Positions 26,050 to 34,467 of a stretch of 64,000 bases of DNA are shown one piece after another. The first letter of the stretch is position 1. Every line of letters begins with the position of its first letter. The position numbers were made by a program, and so were the translations under genes. Origin of the DNA: Natronocalculus amylovorans (GTDB lineage Archaea; Halobacteriota; Halobacteria; Halobacteriales; Haloferacaceae); contig NZ_JAKRVX010000007.1 in assembly GCF_023638035.1 (NCBI RefSeq), forward strand, positions 79,415 through 143,414, written 5' to 3'. The notes under the pieces are model-generated. The model did not search any database, was not told the origin of the DNA, and worked only from the letters and a program-made list of their open reading frames with translations.

Positions 26050-26272
26050 AATGTGTGAAATCACACAACACGTACAAAACAGTTAGCATCGAGGGAATAG
26101 GCGGCCATAATCGTAGAGAGAATGGCTAGGTGAGAATTTCATAATTTATTTAATAGGTAGAATAGGTATACGAGGTGAGGCCCACATTGGAGAGACAAAA
26201 TCAATGTGTCCCATATCAAATAAGAAACACACCCTACAATCGGTTATCGCTTCAAATATTCACAAATTATAT

Positions 26273-26286
26273 AATAGGTGGAAATT
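26273..26286 (+). repeat. Iteron-like repeat copy 1 (AATAGGTGGAAATT)
   Basis: First exact copy of the 14-base element, 198 bases ahead of the parA start. Confidence 0.55.
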
Positions 26287-26399
26287 TAGGAATAGTTGTA
26301 CTATTTACGAGTTATATAGTAGCTAAGAATTACCCACATCTTTTTATTTATTGGATAGAGCTAATATAGTAGTAATATGAGACAGTTCAAAGTAGGTGC

Positions 26400-26413
26400 A
26401 ATAGGTGGAAATT
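26400..26413 (+). repeat. Iteron-like repeat copy 2 (AATAGGTGGAAATT)
   Basis: Second exact copy, 71 bases ahead of the parA start, preceded immediately by a partial copy (AGTAGGTGC). Confidence 0.55.
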
Positions 26414-26483
26414 CTAAAATAGTACAAAAAGAAAAAATAGCGAAAAATGACACATATTATGAGACACCCTTCGGAGGTAGCTA

Positions 26484-27359
26484 ATGTCTGATATGGCAGA
26501 TCCTCGGGCAGTCAGTGTCTCAGTACTGAAAGGGGGTGTGGGAAAATCCACGATCGCAATCAATCTTACACGTGAACTCGCAGAGCGAGGGCATGAAGCA
26601 TTGCTTGTAGACTTAGATCCAAATGGCCATGCGACGATGGGGCTCGGATTAACAGAAGCATATAAGCGAGATGTACACCTTGGTAATGTAGTCTTAGACG
26701 ACAGAACAGCTACCCTAGAGGATGTTATCGTAGAGACCGAGTTTGGATTTGACGTGCTTCCATCTTCGGAGTCACTCGAACGCGTCGAGCGTGAACTGTC
26801 GAACGTGATGCGTGGCTCAAGCAGGGTTCGAAAATTTGTAATCGATCCACTGTTGGGCGAGCAATATGATTATATTGTGACTGATTCACCAGCGAACCGA
26901 GGCCGCCTCAGCGACAATGCGTTGGTCGGAACGCTCAATATGATTATCCCACTTATTCCAGGAAACGAATCACTCGGGGGATTACAGCGGACGATCGAAC
27001 GACAGATCAAGCCACTCCGTGAGTACGAAGCGCTTGAAATATTGGCAATCGTCCCGAACATGTTGGAAGATAGGATCGATCAACAAACAGGCGATCGCAT
27101 ACTTCTTGAGGAACTGAATGCAAGAGAAGGCCTCCAGCAGTATGTTCCAAACTTTGCGACATTCAGTACCGAAGAGTTTGAAGCGATTGACGCCGGAGAG
27201 CTCAAACCGCTTCCAAAACCAGGGATCCGAGATCGAAAAGCGTTCACAAAAGGAATTGGTGAGAACAAGCCGTTGCGAGATTTCGATCCAGAGAACGACC
27301 AACTGAAACACTTTGCTGAGCTTGCAAAGATCGTAGAACAAGGAGGGATCCACAGATGA
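26484..27359 (+). CDS. ParA/Soj-type partition ATPase
   Basis: A 291-residue ParA with the deviant Walker A KGGVGKST (residues 16-23), the A-prime Asp in LLVDLDPNGHATMGLG and the Walker B region YDYIVTDSPANRG. ParA ATPases move plasmids or chromosomes on the nucleoid. The small acidic gene that follows overlaps by four bases (27356-27359), the usual ParA-partner arrangement. The preceding region carries iteron-like repeats. A start at the fourth codon (26493) is also possible. Confidence 0.93.
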   Translation: MSDMADPRAVSVSVLKGGVGKSTIAINLTRELAERGHEALLVDLDPNGHATMGLGLTEAYKRDVHLGNVVLDDRTATLEDVIVETEFGFDVLPSSESLERVERELSNVMRGSSRVRKFVIDPLLGEQYDYIVTDSPANRGRLSDNALVGTLNMIIPLIPGNESLGGLQRTIERQIKPLREYEALEILAIVPNMLEDRIDQQTGDRILLEELNAREGLQQYVPNFATFSTEEFEAIDAGELKPLPKPGIRDRKAFTKGIGENKPLRDFDPENDQLKHFAELAKIVEQGGIHR

Positions 27360-27727
27360 GCAACCCATTTGATGATTTAGATAGCGCACTCGCAGAACCA
27401 ACAGACGACGAGAATGAATCTGCAGTGGAGACTGAGTCAACGCAAGTAGCAGAAGAGATTGAATCTCCAGCAGAAGAAATAGACCCGATACTCGAACCAG
27501 CGTTCGGATTTGATGCAGTCAAGCAGAGTCCGATATATGCAAGAGAGTCGTCTTGGGATGCATTTGACGATGCGGTTGCAGAGCAATCACTCCGAGCTCG
27601 GTTGGACCATGAAATTCGAAACAGCGAAAAACGTGAGTGGCATGACGCCGCCCTTCGCGTTGCAGCAGCAGAGCCCGAAAAGCTACTTACAGCATTTCTC
27701 GAAGCTAGAGAAGAAACTGAGCAATAA
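27356..27727 (+). CDS. Putative ParA partner, acidic
   Basis: A 123-residue protein coupled to parA by an ATGA overlap. Residues 1-50 are a disordered acidic tract. The remainder has the conserved-looking text FGFDAVKQSPIYARESSWDAFDDA, then an Arg-rich helix (RNSEKREWHDAALRVAAAEPEKLL). I know the arrangement from haloarchaeal parA operons but no function is proven. It may fill the ParB role by binding the repeats upstream. Confidence 0.75.
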   Translation: MSNPFDDLDSALAEPTDDENESAVETESTQVAEEIESPAEEIDPILEPAFGFDAVKQSPIYARESSWDAFDDAVAEQSLRARLDHEIRNSEKREWHDAALRVAAAEPEKLLTAFLEAREETEQ

Positions 27728-27754
27728 GAAAGCATAACAGTCTGATGTCAGTGA

Positions 27755-27783
27755 CCCACGACTAAAGGCGTGGGCTTTCGCCC
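27755..27783. repeat. Solo IS200/IS605-type end hairpin
   Basis: The stem CCCACG (27755-27760) pairs with CGTGGG (27769-27774) over loop ACTAAAGG, and GGGC-TTTC-GCCC overlaps it. The wording around it (GTGACCCACG, GGCGTGGGCTTTCGCCC) is common at ends of haloarchaeal IS200/IS605 elements. No transposase frame flanks it, so it is a solo end or a domesticated terminator of the parA operon. Confidence 0.5.
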
Positions 27784-27933
27784 TCAAAAATCAATGTGAG
27801 TATAGCCCTACGTTTGTATTCTCAGAAAAATTGAGCACAGTTCCAACACGAATACAGAATAATGCGATACTAACTGTAGTAACGAGATGTTTTTACAGGT
27901 AAGTAGCTTCTACTTTGATACGAGGATCAAGCA

Positions 27934-28338
27934 ATGGCTGACGAACAACCCAACGATACAACACGGCATCCGCGATCACGACTTGACGTTATCAACTTTT
28001 ATTGTATCATCTCACTGTTAATTGCTACCGTGGCAGTTGCAGGTGTTGTTGGAGCTGCAGTGTATGTTGGGGAGTTTGACGAAGAGATCGACGAGGATGG
28101 ATTGGTTGAAACATCCGACGCAAATGTAGTAATTTCAGAGCCGTTTGAAGGGGAGGTAACGATCACATGGACAGATACTGCGGATGCACGTCATCTAGAG
28201 ATACGATCGCCTGAGGGTGATGAACTTGGACGGCTGGACTTCCTTGGTGAGGCGATCGACGTTGAAAACACCGAGTTCACGGTAATCGCGGTATACGAAG
28301 ATGGCCCAGATGAGATTGTTGAAGAGTACGAACCATAG
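27934..28338 (+). CDS. Membrane-anchored extracellular protein, unknown
   Basis: A 134-residue protein with a basic cytoplasmic tail of about 17 residues (including RHPRSRLDV), one helix (about 20-45, IISLLIATVAVAGVVGAAVYV) and an extracellular beta-sandwich-like domain (VTITWTDTADARHLEIRSPEG and so on). The N-terminus has some resemblance to archaeal pilins but lacks a clear class III cleavage site, so I do not call it a pilin. Located between the parA operon and the beta-helix protein. Confidence 0.65.
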   Translation: MADEQPNDTTRHPRSRLDVINFYCIISLLIATVAVAGVVGAAVYVGEFDEEIDEDGLVETSDANVVISEPFEGEVTITWTDTADARHLEIRSPEGDELGRLDFLGEAIDVENTEFTVIAVYEDGPDEIVEEYEP

Positions 28339-28755
28339 TCGAGATGCAGCTAATTCAGCAATGCCGAAACTGTACATTCCGTGGCTGGTAGCTGTCACCC
28401 GTAGTGCTCGCGCGTAATCTACATAAGGACACAGATACCAATGGATGAGCCGAGTATGCAATTCATATAACACAGAAATGTCTGATTGCAACGAACGAGT
28501 AAATCCGAAGGGAGCTCGGCAATATCCAACTCAAAACTAACATACAATATAAACAGAGATTACCATGCTATTTGTTGGCTTACTCTTTTCTAATGCCGTA
28601 CTACCACAAGTAAGGTCTATATACAAAAATTTCAGTATATCTTATATGTAAAGTAAGGTATAAAATATAATATGGGCAGTATATCTTGTTAATTGGTATG
28701 TTTTCTTTTGAAACCCGTAAGAAATCTTATTTGTATAACGTTCGGCTGCAGAGAT
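28339..28755. other. Gene-free region upstream of the beta-helix protein
   Basis: I see no supported gene in these 417 bases. The second half (28555-28700) is very AT-rich and could hold the promoter of the beta-helix gene (TATA-like stretches near 28620-28690). No repeat or RNA gene is evident. Confidence 0.5.
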
Positions 28756-30669
28756 ATGGCGAAAGGCCAAGACGAAACTACCGACAGTAATCGATCGTTA
28801 CTCAACCGACGCGGATACCTGCAACTTAGCGGTGCAGCGCTTGCATCAGCAGCACTGATGGGAGGCGCAGCAGCAAGTCAAAGCGAAGAAGAAGTTGATG
28901 TGGGCGCAGATACCGTCGTCGATCTTGGAGAACAAGGTCTGAGTAACGGCGATACAATCGATGATTACCTAGATGAGTACTTCGAAGATGGAGTCGAAGT
29001 TCGTATCCCAGAAGGAGAGTACAATTGGGATGGTCGAGGATTCCACAGAGCTGCAAACAGAGATGCAGCAGTAATTGGTGAGGGAGAGGTTATTCTTAAC
29101 TTACAAGCTGACGAGTTCAGAAATGACATTCGCGCTGAGGGCGGAATGGTTGCTGTTGAGAACCTAACCGTACGAGGGGGTCCATCACAGAGCTCACGCT
29201 TCCGACTTGAAGCAGATTCGGATGGACATGTTCTCATTAACAATTTCAACTGGCCAGATGGTTCGGACGAGGGAGCACGATCGCGACCATACTATTCCCC
29301 ACGATCGCACGCAGGGGTAGTTGAAATTCGGAACTGCTATTTCAAAGGATTCTCCAATAACGGAATCTACACAAGTTCACCAGGGAAAGGTGATGACGGC
29401 CAAGTTATCATCGAGAACTGTGTTTCGCACAATAACAACATTGCAGGAATTCGGATCGGATCAAGCAACAGTATCGTCCGAAATTGTGTCATATTGAATG
29501 ACTCTCCTGCACCGGAGAATAATAAAGGTCAGCTTAACATGCGTGGTATCCGGATTGCGGAGAGCGGAGACGACATGCTGATTGAAAACTGTGAGATAAT
29601 CCACTCTTACGACGGCGCTGGCGGTCCGATCCGATGGTCCAGCGACGGAGATAGCAGTACAGGGCACATTGAGAACGTTCGAATCTACAACAACACAGGG
29701 ATCGCAGCGATCGGAAACCGGGAAAGTCGAACACAAGGATGGTCTGGAACAAATATCAGCGTGGATGGAAATGGTGATCTCGGAGTCCCATCACAGTTCG
29801 AGAATGTTTGTGAGGGAGCTGAGTGTCACAACCTAAGCAGTTCGTACGACGCGGATGATGCGCGTGAGTTCATCGGCCCACAGGGAGAAGAGCCGAGCGA
29901 GGGTGACGAACAGGATGCAGAGTCTGAGTCAGAGTCGGAGCCACAAGACGAAGAGGAGGAATCGCTTGATATAGGAACAGTTGGAACCAAAGATGTTGAG
30001 AATATCATCGCAGATACAAACGGAGAATGGTCGAACTACCTCGCACGCCGCAGTGGAGAAGGTACCGAGCTTGTCATCGTAACGGACAACTCCGGTGGAA
30101 TCAACTACGAGATAACAACATCTGATCGAATTGTACCGCTGTACGAGCGGGAGGATTACCGTTCGAACCGGTCCCGACCAACGGATTACACACGATGGAA
30201 TCTTGATGGAACATGGACTGCAATTGGATCAACAGCGGGTGGTGGTCATAGTGGAGACTCGTTTGTCTACTTTGGAGACGTTGTTGATGTAGATATTGAC
30301 GGAGATATTGAAGGTGTAACCGTATATAAAGATGGATCAGAGGTTTCCGTTGACGCGCTTGTCGATGTGGAGGTAAATGCGAGTACAAACCGACCACTTG
30401 GTTGGAGAGTCCCTGAACAAAACAAGGTGCTCATCGTCGATGGAACAGATGCAGAAGGTAGCAGCCGCTTTAGTTTCAGTGTGACCGGTGACGTGACACC
30501 AGATGTGGCACTTAGTTCAGCACTCAACAGTGACACTCTTTCAATTGATGGAAAAACGGTTACTGGAACGATCGCGAACGGATTCACCGGGTTCCGTTTC
30601 TCTGGAGATCTCGTAGGGGTCGAGATGGATGGTGCGGTCCAGATGACAACTGAAACCACAAACATCTAA
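28756..30669 (+). CDS. Tat-exported parallel beta-helix protein
   Basis: A 637-residue secreted protein. Twin arginines at 18-19 precede a hydrophobic stretch (YLQLSGAALASAALMGGAAA), a clear Tat signal. Residues about 55-360 form a right-handed beta-helix of the pectate-lyase type with Asn ladders (ENCVSHNNNIAGIRIG and IENCEIIHSYDGAG). An acidic Ser/Glu linker near 375-400 leads to a C-terminal beta domain. The fold suits polysaccharide binding or cleavage or a cell-surface adhesin. Active-site residues cannot be named. The ATG at 28756 was chosen over an upstream in-frame codon because it gives a proper Tat signal. Confidence 0.85.
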   Translation: MAKGQDETTDSNRSLLNRRGYLQLSGAALASAALMGGAAASQSEEEVDVGADTVVDLGEQGLSNGDTIDDYLDEYFEDGVEVRIPEGEYNWDGRGFHRAANRDAAVIGEGEVILNLQADEFRNDIRAEGGMVAVENLTVRGGPSQSSRFRLEADSDGHVLINNFNWPDGSDEGARSRPYYSPRSHAGVVEIRNCYFKGFSNNGIYTSSPGKGDDGQVIIENCVSHNNNIAGIRIGSSNSIVRNCVILNDSPAPENNKGQLNMRGIRIAESGDDMLIENCEIIHSYDGAGGPIRWSSDGDSSTGHIENVRIYNNTGIAAIGNRESRTQGWSGTNISVDGNGDLGVPSQFENVCEGAECHNLSSSYDADDAREFIGPQGEEPSEGDEQDAESESESEPQDEEEESLDIGTVGTKDVENIIADTNGEWSNYLARRSGEGTELVIVTDNSGGINYEITTSDRIVPLYEREDYRSNRSRPTDYTRWNLDGTWTAIGSTAGGGHSGDSFVYFGDVVDVDIDGDIEGVTVYKDGSEVSVDALVDVEVNASTNRPLGWRVPEQNKVLIVDGTDAEGSSRFSFSVTGDVTPDVALSSALNSDTLSIDGKTVTGTIANGFTGFRFSGDLVGVEMDGAVQMTTETTNI

Positions 30670-30673
30670 GATT

Positions 30674-30892
30674 ATGAGCGGGTCACAAAAAACTGACTGG
30701 GAGCTCCTCTCGGCAGATCCAGATCCGATAAAAGATTTAGGATATCAATCCGACAATTGGGATATCATCCGGACTGAACAGCGTGGGATGGCACATCTCG
30801 TGTTTCTTCCATCGGCCGAAGAAGAAATCGAGCAGGAAGCGTTCATCATAACAGATGAAAATGCAGTCTGCGATGTCCACGACATGCGGTAA
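30674..30892 (+). CDS. Small acidic protein, unknown
   Basis: A 72-residue soluble protein that starts four bases after the beta-helix stop. It contains tryptophans (DWELL, NWDIIRTEQRGMAHLVFLPS) and an acidic C-terminal half ending in CDVHDMR. It looks like a short haloarchaeal alpha/beta protein but I cannot name the family. Spacing suggests one transcript with the beta-helix gene. Confidence 0.65.
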   Translation: MSGSQKTDWELLSADPDPIKDLGYQSDNWDIIRTEQRGMAHLVFLPSAEEEIEQEAFIITDENAVCDVHDMR

Positions 30893-30918
30893 CAGTGCGG
30901 TAATTTAGTCTTCCAACC

Positions 30919-30932
30919 AGGGCAATAGCCCT
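30919..30932. terminator. Possible hairpin terminator
   Basis: AGGGC and GCCCT flank AATA shortly after the stop of the small gene at 30892. No long T-run follows directly, so termination is only possible. Confidence 0.25.
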
Positions 30933-31072
30933 CCTACCGGGCAAATTGAGGCACCCTTATAAAATATAGTCGGCGTTTCTTTTTATAATCGGGTATTTTA
31001 TCGAGCGAATAGGATTGTAGTAGAGACATACTTACTGCAGAGGTAGTGCCATATTGCGCTTACAGGTAAAGC

Positions 31073-31082
31073 ATAACAAAGC
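31073..31082 (+). promoter_or_regulatory. ATAACAAAGC motif, copy 1
   Basis: An exact copy ending 52 bases before the polytopic membrane protein at 31135 and pointing toward it. Confidence 0.55.
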
Positions 31083-31134
31083 CTCTAACGTGACCAGTCT
31101 GGACAACTGACTACATGGTTGTAGATGGTGAAAA

Positions 31135-32931
31135 ATGAACTCAGAAGAACGCTCACAAATAGCAACTGCAATCGCACTCACAGTTGGCTTTATTTCCCTT
31201 GGTATCGGTGTATTAGTCGCGTATACGAATCCAGCTACGGAGTATGAACTCTCAATATACGCATCAACACCCCTAGTATTTTGGATCGCTGTTATTTTTG
31301 CAACTGCAGTCTCGATGGCAGCTGTTGCATCACAGAAAGATAAGGTGTTGACCGCGAGTGGATATATACTGGCACTCGGAAGTGTAATCTCAGTTGTTTC
31401 GCTCCCTCTGATACGAAACTACTACTACTACGGAGCGGGCGACTCTATGAGCCATCTGGGGTGGGCTCGCGAAATCGGAAGCGGTGTTTTGAGCCCGCTC
31501 GGATTACTCTATCCCGGCACACACATCACGGCCAACTATATGAGTGAAGTCTCAGGTATGGGGCTTACACAAGCACTTCAGTGGATACCAATGGTAATCT
31601 ACCCATTGATAGGAATGGTATCGATCGGGATGTGTATTGCGTATCTGACGGATTCAAGATGGGGGCTTCCAGTTGGGATATTCTCTGGGCTACTTCTTGT
31701 GCCAATTAATAAGCTGAGTGTACATATTATATCACATCCATCGAGCCAAGCAATCCTGTTCTTTGGGTTTGTGTTGTTCCTCCTCTTTTTATTTCTCACA
31801 CAGCAGTCTGAACGAACGCTGCTTTCGCCAATTAGTCTCCTGCTCCTGCTTGTAGCGCTGTCAATGGTATTCATCCACCCACAAGAAGCGATGATGATGA
31901 TTGTTACACTGTTAACAATCGCAGGAGTGCAGCTGGTATTCAGACGAAAGCGACCTTCGTCGGAAATTGCTGGACAACCGCTACCGATCCTGCACGGACT
32001 CGCAGCGTTGTCATTATTTGCAGTGTGGGTGCCACAGCACGCCCGTCCGGTCGATCGGTTTTCATTTGTTCTCGACAGCTTCTTTGAACAAGGAAGTACG
32101 ACAGGAACGGAAGTAGAAGCACGGACAGGTTCGCTTGCAACGCTTGGTGCAAGTGTCGAAGAGCTGTTTGTGAAGCTATTTCTTGTAACGCTTATATTCT
32201 CGTTGTTGGGGATCGTGCTGCTGCTACTGAATCTTCGCGGAAACCTCCCAGATACAGAAACACAGCGAAACTCGATTATAACATATTTGACAGTCGTATT
32301 CTTCCCGCTGACAATGGCAGTTGGGGTTGTATTCCTTGCCAATCAAGGAGACCACTACTTCCGATTTTTCGGGTTCTTAATGGTCCCAGTGACAATTGTC
32401 GGTGGTGTTGCGCTCGTAGAGTTGTTCTCTACGCTTGATCTCAGACTCCCGCGAGCAGCAACGGTGAGTTCCTTTGTAATTATATTTATGTTATTACTGT
32501 CGATGCAGGCAGCAGCGTTCCATGCATCACCGTATATGTACCAGCCAAATAAGCAGGTTACAGAAGCGTCGTTTGATGGGTACGAGTTCGCATTCGAGCA
32601 CCGTAACGAGGAAACTGCGTTTCTTTCATTCAGAAAAGGCCCACGTCGGTTCATCGATGCGTATTACGGGAGATATACCGCACGAGCGGGCTTAGATTTC
32701 CCAGGCTACAGACATGGTGTGACCGGCGAGGTGTTTAATTCGAACATATCTACACACTATGATGAAGATCGATACTTTGTCGTCCGTGATACAAATTACA
32801 AAAATGAGGTGATAATGTACGATGGGCTACAGTACACGCAAGAAGGATTTGATCAACTTGAACGCCAGCGATCGATCCACAAGGTGACTGATAACGGTGA
32901 AGTCAGGTTGTATCTGATTCGAAACAGCTAA
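31135..32931 (+). CDS. Polytopic membrane protein, probably GT-C-like
   Basis: A 598-residue protein with about 13 helices up to residue 465 followed by an extracellular C-terminal domain of about 130 residues. The first long loop holds a dense Tyr run (YYYYGAGDSMSHLGWARE) where Asp and His residues could form an acidic active site as in GT-C glycosyltransferases. I cannot identify a precise family. The flippase follows 20 bases downstream, so a role in assembling or polymerising a surface glycan is likely. It follows a copy of the ATAACAAAGC motif. Confidence 0.75.
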   Translation: MNSEERSQIATAIALTVGFISLGIGVLVAYTNPATEYELSIYASTPLVFWIAVIFATAVSMAAVASQKDKVLTASGYILALGSVISVVSLPLIRNYYYYGAGDSMSHLGWAREIGSGVLSPLGLLYPGTHITANYMSEVSGMGLTQALQWIPMVIYPLIGMVSIGMCIAYLTDSRWGLPVGIFSGLLLVPINKLSVHIISHPSSQAILFFGFVLFLLFLFLTQQSERTLLSPISLLLLLVALSMVFIHPQEAMMMIVTLLTIAGVQLVFRRKRPSSEIAGQPLPILHGLAALSLFAVWVPQHARPVDRFSFVLDSFFEQGSTTGTEVEARTGSLATLGASVEELFVKLFLVTLIFSLLGIVLLLLNLRGNLPDTETQRNSIITYLTVVFFPLTMAVGVVFLANQGDHYFRFFGFLMVPVTIVGGVALVELFSTLDLRLPRAATVSSFVIIFMLLLSMQAAAFHASPYMYQPNKQVTEASFDGYEFAFEHRNEETAFLSFRKGPRRFIDAYYGRYTARAGLDFPGYRHGVTGEVFNSNISTHYDEDRYFVVRDTNYKNEVIMYDGLQYTQEGFDQLERQRSIHKVTDNGEVRLYLIRNS

Positions 32932-32951
32932 TCTACTCACTCTACCTCTTA

Positions 32952-34421
32952 ATGTCATTCTCTAAACAAGTGGTCCGGGGCGTGCAATCAACAATGGTTG
33001 CACGTGTTGTTGACATTGTAGCAAATGCGGTATTAATGGTTATTCTTGCGAGGTTTTTACTTACACCTGAAGAGTATGGGTTGTTGTATGTTGCAATCTC
33101 TGTTGTTGGCATTGCTGGATTGTTCGGAACACTCGGTTTACCATCATCTACAGCGAGATATGTAACTGAATACGGTGAGGCCAAGGGTGGGCAAATCCCC
33201 CATATTTTGCGGAAAACTGCAATCTACATGATTGCATTAGGGCTTGTTGTTACGATCACGCTCATTCTTACGCGAGAGTGGGTTGCAAATATTGTAAGCG
33301 AACCCGGATTAGAACCATTACTCGTCGCCGGCGCACTCTACGTGCTATTTCAATCCTTTCACAAATATCTCACCTCGGTTTTCCAAGGATTTAATCAGAT
33401 CAGTTTGAGCGCATTATTAAATGCTGTTTCAGCAGTTGGGCGGCTCATATTTGCAGTGATACTTGCGACGATTGGATTCGGTGCTGTTGGCGCCCTGCTC
33501 GGATATGCAATTGGATTCGTTCTTGCGACAGTTGTCGGAGTTTGGTACATTATTCGAGATTTCGTCCCAAAGTACACGCCAGATGAACAGATGGAATCGG
33601 GACTAACAAGACGGATTTTAGAGTACAGTGTCCCACTGACAGCAACTCGAAGTGCGACAGTTCTGGATAAAAAAGTAGACACGATTCTAGTTGGTGCAAT
33701 CGCTGGCGCTGCATCTGCAAGCTACTATACGATCGCAAAGCAAGTGACAGATGCCTGTATTGCGCCTGCAAGTTCGCTAGGGTACACAATTTCACCTGCG
33801 TTTGGTGAGGACAAGGTTGGCGATCGGCTTGAGAAAGCCGCAGAGCTGTACGAAAAATCGCTCGAGCATGTACTAGTATTATATATTCCAGGAGCTGTTG
33901 GACTATTTCTTGTTGCAGAGCCGATGGTACTGCAAGTGTTCGGGCCAGCGTATGAAGGTGCAGTACCTGTGGTGCAGATCATAAGTGCATTTGTGTTTGC
34001 TAATGCGGTCACTCGGATTACAAGTGATGGACTTGATTTCCTTGGTCGCGCCCGAGAGCGTGCAATTATAAAAATGACAACTGCGGTGGCAAACTTCTTT
34101 CTCAACCTCTTGTTGATACCACAGTATGGAGCAGTAGGTGCGGCGCTTGCAACAGTTGTTACTCATAGCATCTATGCGGGGACGAATGTGTATATTATCA
34201 GTCGGGAACTTCCGATCACATTTGCGAGCATTGCACGAACAGGGGTTGGGATTGTTGTCGTCTCAGCGGGGATGGCGATCGTTGTTCTACAGTTAGTACC
34301 CTTTGTATCGGGCGTAATCTCGCTGTTGGGTGTTGTAATGGCCGGAATCATTTGTTGGGCAATTCTCTCAACAGTGAGCGGCCTCTTCGATGTCAGACAA
34401 TTAGTAGTATTCTTACAATAG
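32952..34421 (+). CDS. Oligosaccharide flippase (Wzx/RfbX-like)
   Basis: A 489-residue MOP-superfamily transporter with about 14 helices. The start (VVRGVQSTMVARVVDIVANAV) and the segment LTPEEYGLLYVAISVVGIAGLFGTLGL are typical of polysaccharide flippases. It carries lipid-linked sugars across the membrane. The gene lies directly behind the putative GT-C protein and ahead of the methyltransferase-kinase fusion. The charged segment before the sixth helix (KYTPDEQMESGLTRRILEYS) is a common family linker. Confidence 0.92.
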   Translation: MSFSKQVVRGVQSTMVARVVDIVANAVLMVILARFLLTPEEYGLLYVAISVVGIAGLFGTLGLPSSTARYVTEYGEAKGGQIPHILRKTAIYMIALGLVVTITLILTREWVANIVSEPGLEPLLVAGALYVLFQSFHKYLTSVFQGFNQISLSALLNAVSAVGRLIFAVILATIGFGAVGALLGYAIGFVLATVVGVWYIIRDFVPKYTPDEQMESGLTRRILEYSVPLTATRSATVLDKKVDTILVGAIAGAASASYYTIAKQVTDACIAPASSLGYTISPAFGEDKVGDRLEKAAELYEKSLEHVLVLYIPGAVGLFLVAEPMVLQVFGPAYEGAVPVVQIISAFVFANAVTRITSDGLDFLGRARERAIIKMTTAVANFFLNLLLIPQYGAVGAALATVVTHSIYAGTNVYIISRELPITFASIARTGVGIVVVSAGMAIVVLQLVPFVSGVISLLGVVMAGIICWAILSTVSGLFDVRQLVVFLQ

Positions 34422-34467
34422 CTGAAAATGCCACACTAACAATTTAGATACAGTGGGTGGGTACCAT

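Larger units (their letters stand above)
26050..26483. other. AT-rich gene-free region with repeated AATAGGTGGAAATT element
   Basis: No plausible gene is seen in these 434 bases. The sequence is markedly AT-rich. It holds two exact copies of AATAGGTGGAAATT (26273-26286 and 26400-26413) and degenerate relatives around 26127, 26152 and 26391 that share the core (A/G)TAGGTG or AATAGGTA. All point in the same direction, toward parA. This could be a partition-site or origin-like iteron set, or an operator for the parA operon. Confidence 0.6.

Noticed and set aside
27934..28338. Type IV pilin or archaellin
   Set aside because: The hydrophobic segment lies about 20 residues in, but there is no clear class III signal peptidase site with the needed Gly before a charged residue.
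28195..28491. A 98-codon open frame on the minus strand
   Set aside because: It overlaps the end of the supported plus-strand gene at 27934-28338, and its composition is not acidic like real haloarchaeal soluble proteins.
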